In this document: one piece after another, positions 1-8,774 of the stretch | How positions within the stretch are numbered: the stretch's first letter is position 1 | Layout of the letters: each line of letters begins with the position of its first letter | Assembly (NCBI GenBank): GCA_003563985.1 | Contig: PWSR01000120.1 | Coordinates: forward strand, 1-37,039 | Direction: 5' to 3' | Source of the DNA: Clostridia bacterium | GTDB lineage: Bacteria; Bacillota; Sulfobacillia; SLMV01 | DNA length: 37,039 bases | Notes under the pieces: generated by a model | The model's database searches: none | What the model was told of the DNA's origin: nothing | What the model saw: the letters and a program-made list of their open reading frames with translations, nothing else | Position numbers and translations under genes: made by a program

Positions 1-51
1 ATCCACGGCGGTGCCGGAAGTGTAGGAACCCAGAATCACTCGATCGGGCAT
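1..51 (-). CDS. Partial CDS, N-terminus only (MPDRVILGSYTSGTAVD...), continues off the window; product unknown
   Basis: ATG at 51-49 overlaps the NuoE-like stop codon (TGATG), suggesting translational coupling. Confidence 0.45.
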   Translation of the reverse strand, partial: MPDRVILGSYTSGTAVD

Positions 52-542
52 CAGAGCTCATCTCCCTTCCGGCGGTAATCGGCTACGATTTCGGCGATGC
101 CCTCCGGCGTCAGGTCACCGTACACGTCGTCGTTGACCAGCATGGCCGGGGGTTGATCGCACATACCGATGCAGTTCGTGAATTCCAGGGAGAATAAACC
201 ATCCTCGGAGGTCTCGCCGAAGGATATTCCCAGGGCGGACTCCAGGGCCCGGCCAACCTCTTCTTTGCCCTTCATCTCGCAGGAGATGGTCTGGCAGAGC
301 CGGAAGACGAACTTGCCCTGGGGCTCGTCGGTCAAAAAGGAATAGAACGAGATGACCTCGGATACGCGGGCGCCCGAAAGATTCAGCGCCTTGGCGATCT
401 CCATCTGGGCCTCCGCCGGTACGTATCCATAACTCAACTGGATGTCCTGTAGAATCGGAATAAGGGCGGTTTGACCGTCACCGCGCGAAGCCACGATGTC
501 GGCCACCACACTGTTCCAATCCATATCGATCCGGGCGCTCAT
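51..542 (-). CDS. NuoE/HydC/HndA-like [2Fe-2S] thioredoxin-fold subunit of an NAD(P)-linked dehydrogenase or hydrogenase
   Basis: 163 aa; NuoE-like architecture with LSYGYVPAEAQMEIAKALNL, ISFYSFL and CQTISC...CIGMCDQPPAMLVN cysteine motifs. Confidence 0.88.
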   Translation of the reverse strand: MSARIDMDWNSVVADIVASRGDGQTALIPILQDIQLSYGYVPAEAQMEIAKALNLSGARVSEVISFYSFLTDEPQGKFVFRLCQTISCEMKGKEEVGRALESALGISFGETSEDGLFSLEFTNCIGMCDQPPAMLVNDDVYGDLTPEGIAEIVADYRRKGDEL

Positions 543-925
543 TCCCCCACCTCCCCGGAAAGTACTTCTTCAATCTTGGCCAAAAGCACCGCGGGCTTGA
601 TCGGTTTCTGGAGGAAGCTCTCCACGGGCACCATGTCGTCATCGGCACCGTAGTCCCAACCGGTGGCCCGGGCAACAGACGTTAGCATAATGATGGGAAC
701 CGGTCGATCGGAGGCCTTGATCTTCTGTGCTACGTAGAATCCCTCGTCGGGTTGAGCCATCATCACATCGAGGATAATTACGTCCGGTGACTCGGTCTCC
801 AGTGTCTCAAGGGCCTCATCACCATTGTTTGCGGTCAGTACCCGGTAACCGGCACCTTTGAGGGACATGCCGACAATTTCCTGGACGTCGACATCGTCGT
901 CTACTACGAGGACGGTCTTGTTCAC
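539..925 (-). CDS. Single-domain response regulator (receiver)
   Basis: GTG at 925 gives VNKTVLVVDDDVDVQEIVGMSLKGAGYRVLTANNGDEAL...VIILDVMMAQPDEGF...PIIMLTS...FLQKPIKP; acidic triad, phospho-Asp, T/S and K present. Track ORF is over-extended upstream. Overlaps the nuoE-like start (ATGA). Confidence 0.88.
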   Translation of the reverse strand: MNKTVLVVDDDVDVQEIVGMSLKGAGYRVLTANNGDEALETLETESPDVIILDVMMAQPDEGFYVAQKIKASDRPVPIIMLTSVARATGWDYGADDDMVPVESFLQKPIKPAVLLAKIEEVLSGEVGE

Positions 926-1323
926 CAGCAACCCCCTATCTCTCCGTTGATTCCGGTGCGGTGCTCTCCATCGGCGCCACCCGCGAAGGGCTCGGTGCGG
1001 ACGGAAAAGCGATCCGCTGATTTTTGCCAAATCCACGGGTATGCTAACAAATCGAGGGGGTAAAGTCCAGTTGTGAAGGCCATAACGAGCGGATTCGAGG
1101 TTGCATTTTATTCGGAAGTTTGTTCTGCATTTCACAAGGATCCGGTTTCCAGTTTGCCCTATCACAAAAGAGAATAATGATATCACACTCATTACGAGTA
1201 TTCCCACGTAATCCTATCGAGATTTCGAAAATCCGCCCGGACAAGCATGTGATATCCGTAACGACCCCGGTGGGATGCGCCGGGGAATGCCAAGGGAACG
1301 TATCGGTCCCGCGCATGACACCT

Positions 1324-2847
1324 CTAGGCGCCCAACGCGTCGTCCGCCTCCCGAATGAGCTGCGCACTGATCCGGCCCGACTCCCATATCGTGGGCAAAC
1401 CGCTCCCGGGATGTGTACCGCCGCCTGCCAGGTAGACGCGCTCCAACTCTTCGAACCGATTGTGCGGACGGAAGTACAACATCTGCCCCAGGTTGTGGCC
1501 GAGGTTGAAGGTGGCCCCCCGATATATGGAGTGCTCCTTTTCCCATCTCTGGGGGTCCAGGATCGCCTCCGTTCGTATCCGGCTGCGCAGATCGGGTAGG
1601 GGAATTCTCTCCTCTAAGACATCGAGCACCCTCTCCCGATAATGGATCCCAAAGGTCTTCCAGTCGATCTCAGCCTCGTTGTTGGGAACGGGCACCAGAA
1701 CGTAGAGGGTAGAGTAACCCTCGGGCGCCAGGCTCGGATCGGTTGCGCTGGCATTCTGCACGTAGACCGAGGGGTCCTCGGATGCGGTGAGCCGCTCGAA
1801 TATGTCATCCGCGCTGGAGCGGGAATCGCGGGCGAAATAGATGCTGTGGTGCGGGATGTCCACCTTGCCCTCGATGCCGAGGTACATCATGAAGGTGGAA
1901 CAGGAGTACCGTTTCCGCGCGAGTTTATGGGGACTGTATTTCTTGAGCACGCCCGGCGCCACCAAGTGTAACATCGCGTGGCCAAAATCGGCATTCACGA
2001 GGATGAAGTCCGCCTCCACCAGCTCTCCAGAAACCAGTTCGACGCCGCGCGCTCTCCTGCCCTCCAGGACGAGTTCCTCCACCTCCGAACCGAGATGTAT
2101 CCGCCCCCCTTCTTCCTCGACGACCCGGGCCATGGCCGCGGGAATTCGATTGAGGCCCCCCATGACGTGGTAGACGCCAAACTTATGCTCAATGAAGGGG
2201 ATGATTGCGAAGGCACCGGGGCAGGCCCAGGGAGACATGCCCAGGTATATCGCCTGAAAAGCAAAGGCCAGCTTCAGCCTGTCATCGGAAAAATAGTCGC
2301 CGAGGACATCGAAGAGAGAGCGGCCGGGAGCCAGTTGCCGAAACGCCTTCAACGCCTCGCGGGACACCAGGTCCCCCAACCGATCGTACGGTCTCTGCAG
2401 AGCGGGCAGGAGTTCTTCGAACCTGCGCCCCTCTCTCCGGTAGAACTTCTCCACGCCCTCGGGCCCTTCGTCAAATACCCGGGCAATCTCGCCGCCCATC
2501 CCCTCGTCGGACCGGTAACTGAGAATGTGATCGTCGCCGTAATCGAGCAGGTACATGGGATCCAGCGGCACCATATCCAGGTAATCCTCGGACGAACGTC
2601 CGGTCGCCGCGAAGAGCTCGTCCAGGACAAACCTCATCATCAGCAAGGTGGGGCCGACGTCAAAGGTGAAACCGTCGCGTCGGAGGGCGGCATTTCGCCC
2701 ACCAACCTGGTCCCCCTTCTCGAATACGTCCACCTCGAAACCCCAATGCGCCAATAACATGGCCGCCGCCAGTCCCCCGGGACCGCCGCCGATAACCGCT
2801 ACCCTCGATTTCCCCAACACAAGCCCCCCATCGAAACTACGAAACAT
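1324..2847 (-). CDS. Phytoene desaturase (CrtI/CrtN)-family FAD-dependent oxidoreductase
   Basis: VAVIGGGPGGLAAAMLLAHWGFEVDVFEKGDQVGGRNAALRRDGFTFDVGPTLLMM N-terminus; C-terminal YLAGGGTHPGSGLPTIWESGRISA. Start uncertain; the ORF extends to 3009. Confidence 0.85.
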   Translation of the reverse strand: MFRSFDGGLVLGKSRVAVIGGGPGGLAAAMLLAHWGFEVDVFEKGDQVGGRNAALRRDGFTFDVGPTLLMMRFVLDELFAATGRSSEDYLDMVPLDPMYLLDYGDDHILSYRSDEGMGGEIARVFDEGPEGVEKFYRREGRRFEELLPALQRPYDRLGDLVSREALKAFRQLAPGRSLFDVLGDYFSDDRLKLAFAFQAIYLGMSPWACPGAFAIIPFIEHKFGVYHVMGGLNRIPAAMARVVEEEGGRIHLGSEVEELVLEGRRARGVELVSGELVEADFILVNADFGHAMLHLVAPGVLKKYSPHKLARKRYSCSTFMMYLGIEGKVDIPHHSIYFARDSRSSADDIFERLTASEDPSVYVQNASATDPSLAPEGYSTLYVLVPVPNNEAEIDWKTFGIHYRERVLDVLEERIPLPDLRSRIRTEAILDPQRWEKEHSIYRGATFNLGHNLGQMLYFRPHNRFEELERVYLAGGGTHPGSGLPTIWESGRISAQLIREADDALGA

Positions 2848-3239
2848 CGCGCCCTCGAGCAATCCGTAATTGGCAAGAAAAGGCCGTATTCCCTGCAAGG
2901 CAAAGGAGAAATCGGCGCTCCGGAGAAGCCCCCGCCCTCCCGGAATCCGTGGGCGAGGAAGTAGCATCTGGAGACCTCCGTGCATTGTTCTCTCAACTAG
3001 ACAATCCATACTACCCTATTCTGCCCCCGGCCCACTCGAACCATAAAAGAACAATTACACACTGACACAGGTAGGCCAGGTCCCCCCGAGTGGGCACACA
3101 CAGTGATATTGCGCTATTCGGAAGGGATGATCGTAAAGCAATCTCTTTATCCGATAATATCATCACTATATTTCCCGTAGCACCCATATACGTCCGAATT
3201 CGGTCTACTTCCAATGGAGACCTCCGTTGTGATATAAAT

Positions 3240-3254
3240 ACTATGTAACATAGT
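3240..3254. promoter_or_regulatory. Palindrome ACTATGTAACATAGT, candidate operator upstream of the betaine/choline transporter operon
   Basis: 7-bp perfect arms around one central base, in an AT-rich island (TATAAATACTATG) about 100 bp upstream of the ABC ATPase start. Confidence 0.4.
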
Positions 3255-3351
3255 TCACCCTCGGTTCGGGAGCTCCTGTTCCCGGGTTCCTATGGCCGGG
3301 GATCCCTGCCGCGAAAGAAAATGAAAATGGACAGAAGGAAAGGGAGTATCT

Positions 3352-4503
3352 GTGGTCGTCTTCGAAGATGTGACGAAGATATACGACGATGAAACCGTCG
3401 CAGTCGACGGTCTCAACCTAACGGTAGAGCACGGAGAATTCATGGTCTTCATCGGCCCCAGTGGTTGCGGTAAGACCACCACGCTCCAGATGACGAATCG
3501 CCTAAAGGAGCCCACCTCCGGTCGCATCTTGGTGGGCGGACGCGACACGAAGGAGATGAAGGCCGTCGATCTCAGGAGGGGCATGGGGTATGTAATCCAG
3601 GAGATCGCCCTATTCCCCCACATGACGGTAGCCGAGAACATATACGTGGTTCCCGAACTCCTGGGCTGGTCCAAGCAACAGAAAGTGGATCGGGCCCGGG
3701 AACTTCTCCATCTAGTCGATCTCGACCCGGACATCTACATGGACCGCTACCCCATGGAATTGAGCGGAGGTCAGCAGCAGCGTATCGGTGTACTCCGGGC
3801 CCTGGCCGTGGATCCCGATGTCCTCTTGATGGACGAACCCTTCGGCGGGCTGGACCCCCTGACGCGGGATCAGCTGCACGAAGAGCTCAAACAGTTGCAA
3901 GACAAGGTAAATAAGACGATCATCTTCGTGACCCACGACATGGATGAGGCCCTGAAACTCGCGGATCGCGTGACACTGATGCGCGACGGGAAGCTCGTCC
4001 AGGTGGACACCCCCGAGGAGATCCTTCGAAACCCCAACGACGAATTCGTAGCCAACTTCATCGGTTCGGAACGGCGTCTCATCAGTCCGCTGGATGTCCA
4101 GGTTCGGGAAGTCATGCTCAAGGGTGTGCCCACCATTGGGCCCGAATCGGGAATGGACGACGCCCTCCGGTTGATGCAGGAAAAGGACACCGACTACCTC
4201 GCCGTCAACGACGGCGATCAGTTCCTGGGTATGCTCTCCGCACATCGGCTCCAGGTCCTCCGCCTCGAGGGTGATCCCGGCGGCCAGGTCAAGGACGCCA
4301 ACCTGATCAATGCCACGGTGGACTCGCGCGAAACCATGATGACCGCCGTGCACCGCCTGGCCGAAAGCCAGGAGCACGTCCTGGGCGTAATCAACCGCAA
4401 GGGACAACTCGTCGGGGCGATCTCGAGGGGTTGGCTGCCCGACATCCTGGCGAAGGAAATGTGGCCCAAGGAAGCCGCCGGATACGAAACGGAGGAGAGC
4501 TGA
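3352..4503 (+). CDS. Glycine betaine/carnitine/choline ABC transporter ATP-binding protein with C-terminal CBS domains (OpuCA/ProV-like)
   Basis: Walker A GPSGCGKTT, LSGGQQQRIGVLRAL, Walker B VLLMDEPFGGLDP; Q-loop followed by DIYMDRYPMELSGG; CBS-like tail; GTG start. Confidence 0.92.
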   Translation: MVVFEDVTKIYDDETVAVDGLNLTVEHGEFMVFIGPSGCGKTTTLQMTNRLKEPTSGRILVGGRDTKEMKAVDLRRGMGYVIQEIALFPHMTVAENIYVVPELLGWSKQQKVDRARELLHLVDLDPDIYMDRYPMELSGGQQQRIGVLRALAVDPDVLLMDEPFGGLDPLTRDQLHEELKQLQDKVNKTIIFVTHDMDEALKLADRVTLMRDGKLVQVDTPEEILRNPNDEFVANFIGSERRLISPLDVQVREVMLKGVPTIGPESGMDDALRLMQEKDTDYLAVNDGDQFLGMLSAHRLQVLRLEGDPGGQVKDANLINATVDSRETMMTAVHRLAESQEHVLGVINRKGQLVGAISRGWLPDILAKEMWPKEAAGYETEES

Positions 4504-4504
4504 A

Positions 4505-5209
4505 TTGTTCCCGCAAGCTCTATACTCTGCACTAACCCTGACCGCAAACCGCACCTTCACTGAATCCTTGATGCGATTCTTTACCCTCGTCGGCACCCGC
4601 GGAGACGACCTGAGGGCTGCCCTCGGCCAGCACATGATGCTGGTATTGATCCCCGTGGGGATCGCCATCGTGGTGTCCATTCCCCTGGGCATCCTGGCGA
4701 CCCGCTATCGGGCCGTCGAGATTCCCGCCCTGGGGCTGGCCAACATCGGGCAGACGATACCCAGCCTGGCGCTAATCGCCCTCATGATACCGCTGGGACT
4801 CGGCATCGGCCGCCGCCCCGCCTACGTCGCCCTGCTGATCTACGCAATCCTGCCGATCCTCCGGAATACCTACACGGGGATCGCGGGAGTCGATCCGTCC
4901 CTGAAACGCGCCGCCCGCGGCATGGGCATGACCGATATGCAAATGCTGCTCAAGGTGGAGCTGCCCCTGGCCTTTCCCACGATCATGGCCGGAATCCGGA
5001 CCTCGACCGTAATCATCATCGGTACCGCGGTCCTGGCGGCCTATATCGGTGGTGGCGGACTGGGCCAATTCATCGTCACGGGATTGGGCCTCGTTCGAGA
5101 TGACCTCATCCTCCTGGGCGCCATACCCAGTGCCCTGTTGGCTATCGTGGCCGACTTGATCCTCGGCCGGGTGGAGGATTGGGTAACCCCGAGGGGCCTC
5201 AAGGTTTAG
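4505..5209 (+). CDS. Glycine betaine/choline ABC transporter permease (OpuCB-like)
   Basis: Hydrophobic; GLANIGQTIPSLALIALMIPLGLGIG, YAILPILRNTYTGIAGVDPSLKRAARGMGMTDMQMLLKVELPLAFPTIMAGIRT (EAA loop). TTG start. Confidence 0.9.
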   Translation: MFPQALYSALTLTANRTFTESLMRFFTLVGTRGDDLRAALGQHMMLVLIPVGIAIVVSIPLGILATRYRAVEIPALGLANIGQTIPSLALIALMIPLGLGIGRRPAYVALLIYAILPILRNTYTGIAGVDPSLKRAARGMGMTDMQMLLKVELPLAFPTIMAGIRTSTVIIIGTAVLAAYIGGGGLGQFIVTGLGLVRDDLILLGAIPSALLAIVADLILGRVEDWVTPRGLKV

Positions 5210-5274
5210 CCCCCGGGATATACAGCGAAGAGAATGAAGAGAGGAACACCCGTTTCCTAGGAGGTTTGTATTCA

Positions 5275-6231
5275 ATGGTAGTAAATAACAAGAAGCTATT
5301 CGCCCTTACGATCGCCTTAGTCATGTTGTCTCTGGCAGCCCTATCCTTCGTCGGATGCGGCGGAGAGGCGGAGGCGCCCGCCAACGGCGACGAGGAGTTT
5401 CCCGCGGGCTCCATCACCATAGGATCCGGCGCCTTTTCGGAGCCCTGGATCCTGGCCGAAATCGCCAAGATCCTCCTGGAGGAGAATGGCAACCTGGAAG
5501 TCGATCATATCAACAACTTCCAGGGATCCAATGTCCTGCACCAGTCCATGATGTCCGGCGATCTCGATCTCTACATTTCCTGGACCGGAACCCAGTTCGC
5601 CGGGATTTTGGAAATGGAAATCACCGAGGAGTGGAGAGATCGGGAGAAGGTCTACAACTACGTCAAAGACGAATTCGACGAGCGATACGACATCCACTGG
5701 TTCCCACCCCTTGGATTTGACAACACCTACGCCGTCTGCGTGAGGCAGGACTTCGCCGAGGAACACGGCCTGGAGACCGTATCGGATCTCCGGGAAATGG
5801 CCCCGGACCTGAAGTGCGCCACCGACGTCACCTTCATGGACCGCGAAGGCGACGGCTACTACGACATGCTGGAACACTACGATATGGAGTTCGGAGAGGG
5901 CGTCCCCATGGACTACGGCCTCCTGTATCGCGCCGTGGCGGCCGGAGACGTAGAGGCGGCCATCGCCTACTCCACCGACGGGCGCGTCGGTGCACTGGAT
6001 CTCGTCATCCTGGAGGACGACCGGAACTTCTTCCCGCCCTACGACGGCGCCGTCATCGCCCGCAATGAGACCCTGGCCGACTACCCGCAGATCGAGGAAG
6101 TCCTCTCGGTCATGTGGGATTCCTTCGATGAAGCAACCATGGCCGCTTTGAACGCCGAGGTCGACGTGGACGAGCGGGATTACCAGGTGGTTGCCCGCGA
6201 CTTCGTCGAGGAGATGGGCTGGATCGACTGA
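5275..6231 (+). CDS. Glycine betaine/choline-type substrate-binding lipoprotein, copy 1
   Basis: AGGAGGT RBS at about 5259; signal peptide with lipobox-like LSFVGCGG; SITIGSGAFSEPWILAEIAKILLEE; OpuC/OsmF-type fold. Confidence 0.88.
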   Translation: MVVNNKKLFALTIALVMLSLAALSFVGCGGEAEAPANGDEEFPAGSITIGSGAFSEPWILAEIAKILLEENGNLEVDHINNFQGSNVLHQSMMSGDLDLYISWTGTQFAGILEMEITEEWRDREKVYNYVKDEFDERYDIHWFPPLGFDNTYAVCVRQDFAEEHGLETVSDLREMAPDLKCATDVTFMDREGDGYYDMLEHYDMEFGEGVPMDYGLLYRAVAAGDVEAAIAYSTDGRVGALDLVILEDDRNFFPPYDGAVIARNETLADYPQIEEVLSVMWDSFDEATMAALNAEVDVDERDYQVVARDFVEEMGWID

Positions 6232-6243
6232 CGACAACGGACC

Positions 6244-6273
6244 ATGGCTGGGGACGGTACCGTCCCCAGCCAT
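6244..6273. repeat. 30-bp perfect palindrome ATGGCTGGGGACGGTACCGTCCCCAGCCAT (REP-like hairpin candidate)
   Basis: Direct reading: 15-bp arms with no spacer, in the 178-bp gap between the two binding-protein genes. Confidence 0.85.
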
Positions 6274-6409
6274 AACCAATTCCCTCCACACCGAATCCCC
6301 TTCCCCGCTTCCCCCATCGGGTACCCAGCCCGCCGGGAGGCCGAGCAGACGCACGGTTCAAAAGACAATATCTCGAACAGCGAGTTCTACCCCGGGAGGT
6401 ATAGATCTC

Positions 6410-7342
6410 ATGTTGAGCGCATCTCGCGTGAAGATTGTCTCGATCGTTCTGGCGACGGCCCTGGCATTTTCGTTGACGGCGTGCTCGGGTGCAGCCGATG
6501 GCGAGGATTCGGAATTTCCTACCCTCGACCTACAGGTCGCATCCTCGACCTTCTCCGAACCGTGGATTCTCAGCGAAATGGTCAAGATCTTCTTGGAGGA
6601 TTTGGGACACAACGTAGAGCACACCATCAACATTCAAGCCGACACTTCCCACGCCCTCATGTCCGCCGGCGAACTGGATTTCTACATGTCCTGGACCGGG
6701 ACCGAGTTCACCGGTCTCCTGGAGATGGACGTCACCGAGGAGTGGCGGGATCGGGAAAGGGTATTCGATTACGTCCACGAGCGTCTCGAGGAAGATTACG
6801 ACCGCACCTTGTTCCCGCCCCTGGGATTCAACAACACCTACGCCCTGGCGGTCCGACAGAGCTTCGCCGAAGAACACGGGCTGGAAAAGGCCAGTGATCT
6901 CATCGATATGGCCCCGGACCTGACGATCGGAACCGATACCACGTTCCAAGAGCGCAGCGGAGACGGTTTCGACGCGATGGCGGAGCACTATGGCTTCGAG
7001 TTCGGCGAAGTCACCGGTATGACCTACGGCATACTCTACCGAGCCGTAGCCAGCGGCGACGTGGACGTCAGCGTGGCCTACTCCACCGACGGGCGAATCC
7101 CCGCCATGGACCTGGTCATCCTCCAGGACGACCGGAACTTCTTCCCTCCCTACGATGGAGTCATCATCGGGAGGAATGAGACCCTGGAAGCCGACCCCCG
7201 CATCGCAGAGACTCTCTCCGTCATGTGGGGGGCCATAGATGAAGCGACCATGGCCCGCCTCAACGCCGAGGTCGACGTGGAAGAACGCGAGTTCGCAGAT
7301 GTCGCACGGGAATTCATGCAAGAAAACGGCTGGATCGAGTAA
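6410..7342 (+). CDS. Glycine betaine/choline-type substrate-binding lipoprotein, copy 2 (tandem paralogue)
   Basis: GGGAGGT RBS then ATG at 6410; LALAFSLTACSG-type lipobox; collinear with copy 1 throughout (FSEPWIL, SWTGTEF, EEWRDRE, FPPLGFNNTYA, VAYSTDGRIPAMDLVILQDDRNFFPPYDG). Confidence 0.88.
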   Translation: MLSASRVKIVSIVLATALAFSLTACSGAADGEDSEFPTLDLQVASSTFSEPWILSEMVKIFLEDLGHNVEHTINIQADTSHALMSAGELDFYMSWTGTEFTGLLEMDVTEEWRDRERVFDYVHERLEEDYDRTLFPPLGFNNTYALAVRQSFAEEHGLEKASDLIDMAPDLTIGTDTTFQERSGDGFDAMAEHYGFEFGEVTGMTYGILYRAVASGDVDVSVAYSTDGRIPAMDLVILQDDRNFFPPYDGVIIGRNETLEADPRIAETLSVMWGAIDEATMARLNAEVDVEEREFADVAREFMQENGWIE

Positions 7343-7354
7343 GATCCTCTCCCT

Positions 7355-7384
7355 CTCCCCGGGAGCACGCTCGCTCCCGGGGAG
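7355..7384 (+). terminator. GC-rich hairpin after the second binding-protein gene
   Basis: CTCCCCGGGAGC-acgctc-GCTCCCGGGGAG, 12-bp perfect stem; no strong T-tract. Confidence 0.5.
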
Positions 7385-7452
7385 GTATCTCCCCCCCTCC
7401 GCGGCTGGTACACTGGAACCATCCAAACTGATCGAAATGAGGGATTCATCCC

Positions 7453-8100
7453 TTGGAACGCTGCCCGCTGTGCCGAGCCGACAACCGGGACACGTTGCAC
7501 GCATCCTCCCCCTCCGGGGGCGGTTACCTCCACTGCAACACCTGCGATTTGATCTACGTGACATTCGACGGAATCCTCTCCCCCGCCGAAGAACAATCTC
7601 GTTACCTAACCCACGACAACACCCACGAGAACGCGGGGTACGTCGATATGCTGACCCGGTTTATCGAGCGAACCGTGACACCTCATATCTCCACCGGAAA
7701 GGCCCTGGAGTTTGGATGCGGTCCCGGCCCGGTTCTGGCGGACCTCCTCGAAGCCCGTGGGTTCTCCGTCTCCCTGTACGATCCCTATTTCGCACCCGAT
7801 CCCGGCCCGCTGGATTGCACCTATGATATCGTCACCTCCACCGAGGTTCTCGAACACGTGACGGACGCACGATCTCTATGGGATCGGCTACGTCAGCTCG
7901 TGAAGCCGGGCGGCTACCTGGCCATCACCACGCGATTCCATCCGGGTCCCGACGCGTTCGCCGAGTGGTGGTATCGCCGGGACCCCACGCATATCCGCTT
8001 TTACTCCCGCAATACGATCCGGTGGGCCGCCGCCGAATACGACTGGGATCTCCTGTTATTGGACGACCGAGACACGGCAACCCTCCGGCGTCCACGGTGA
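7453..8100 (+). CDS. Class I SAM-dependent methyltransferase with N-terminal zinc-ribbon-like CXXC pairs
   Basis: ERCPLCRADN...LHCNTCDLIYV zinc knuckle; ALEFGCGPGPVLADLLEARGFSVSLYDP motif I; TTG start. Confidence 0.8.
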   Translation: MERCPLCRADNRDTLHASSPSGGGYLHCNTCDLIYVTFDGILSPAEEQSRYLTHDNTHENAGYVDMLTRFIERTVTPHISTGKALEFGCGPGPVLADLLEARGFSVSLYDPYFAPDPGPLDCTYDIVTSTEVLEHVTDARSLWDRLRQLVKPGGYLAITTRFHPGPDAFAEWWYRRDPTHIRFYSRNTIRWAAAEYDWDLLLLDDRDTATLRRPR

Positions 8101-8209
8101 ACGGGAACGCCGGCGCGAACCCCACGACCCCAGCGGGGCTGCAACACGGACCGCCCATCTTTCTATGCCGACCAGGGGCGCGACCAGTGCGAATGTTGCA
8201 CCCCCCTTT

Positions 8210-8238
8210 TTGACACCATGCTGTCGCTATGCTATGAT
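8210..8238 (+). promoter_or_regulatory. Near-consensus sigma70-type promoter TTGACA-N17-TATGAT
   Basis: TTGACA at 8210-8215, 17-nt spacer, TATGAT at 8233-8238, RBS GGGAGGT, ATG at 8262. Confidence 0.8.
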
Positions 8239-8261
8239 GCTTTTGCAGGGAGGTTAGGTGC

Positions 8262-8627
8262 ATGAAACACCGACGCCTCGGACTCAGGATTCCAGCGGAC
8301 GTACACGATCACCTGCGCTGGGAGAGCTTTCGAACTCGGCGATCGATCAACAGCATCGTACTGGAAGCCATCGAGACCCGCTTGGGAGGCGATAACGTGT
8401 TACATCAGATATGGAAGCACATGGCCACCGGAAATCGCTACGCGGTTCAGCTTGAGGGTGACGACATCACCGGAGCCAAGGGACCGTTGATGGCGACGAA
8501 GGTACAGGACGACGACCTACCGCGCCTCGACTACACCGAGGACCCGGATCTCGTCGAGTGGATCAAGGCACACAAGCTGGACTTCCAGCAGCTCGAGGAC
8601 GCCAAGGAAGAGATGGAAGAAGAGTAA
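8262..8627 (+). CDS. Ribbon-helix-helix (Arc/HicB-like) N-terminal domain protein with acidic C-terminus
   Basis: LGLRIPADVHDHLRWESFRTRRSINSIVLEAIETRLG resembles the RHH fold; acidic tail EDAKEEMEEE. Confidence 0.65.
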   Translation: MKHRRLGLRIPADVHDHLRWESFRTRRSINSIVLEAIETRLGGDNVLHQIWKHMATGNRYAVQLEGDDITGAKGPLMATKVQDDDLPRLDYTEDPDLVEWIKAHKLDFQQLEDAKEEMEEE

Positions 8628-8655
8628 GTAGCGAATCAATCGGATCTTCACTTTG

Positions 8656-8683
8656 CGGGCCCACCCCCACGGGGATGGGCCCG
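8656..8683 (+). terminator. Hairpin terminator after the RHH gene
   Basis: CGGGCCCA-c-CCCC-ac-GGGG-a-TGGGCCCG followed by TCTTCG. Confidence 0.6.
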
Positions 8684-8774
8684 TCTTCGCGTTACCCCGC
8701 AGCAACCGAGAGGGTATGCTTCCCGGACGGAGTACATCATAGGTAGACTGCTCGCCGGGAAGGATGATGCAACA

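Noticed and set aside
7440-7455. AGGGATTCATCCCT hairpin overlapping the methyltransferase RBS/TTG
   Set aside because: Only a 6-bp stem with a 2-nt loop; too short to claim regulation without conservation.
3712-7564. Long minus-strand ORFs (3712..4692, 5341..6354, 6530..7564) opposite the transporter operon
   Set aside because: Mirror-frame artefacts; the two opposite the SBP genes look alike only because the SBPs are paralogues.
8098-8264. TGA readthrough of the methyltransferase giving a CEC-containing extension (possible Sec)
   Set aside because: The extension runs through the TTGACA/TATGAT promoter of the next gene, has no domain, and the methyltransferase is already complete.
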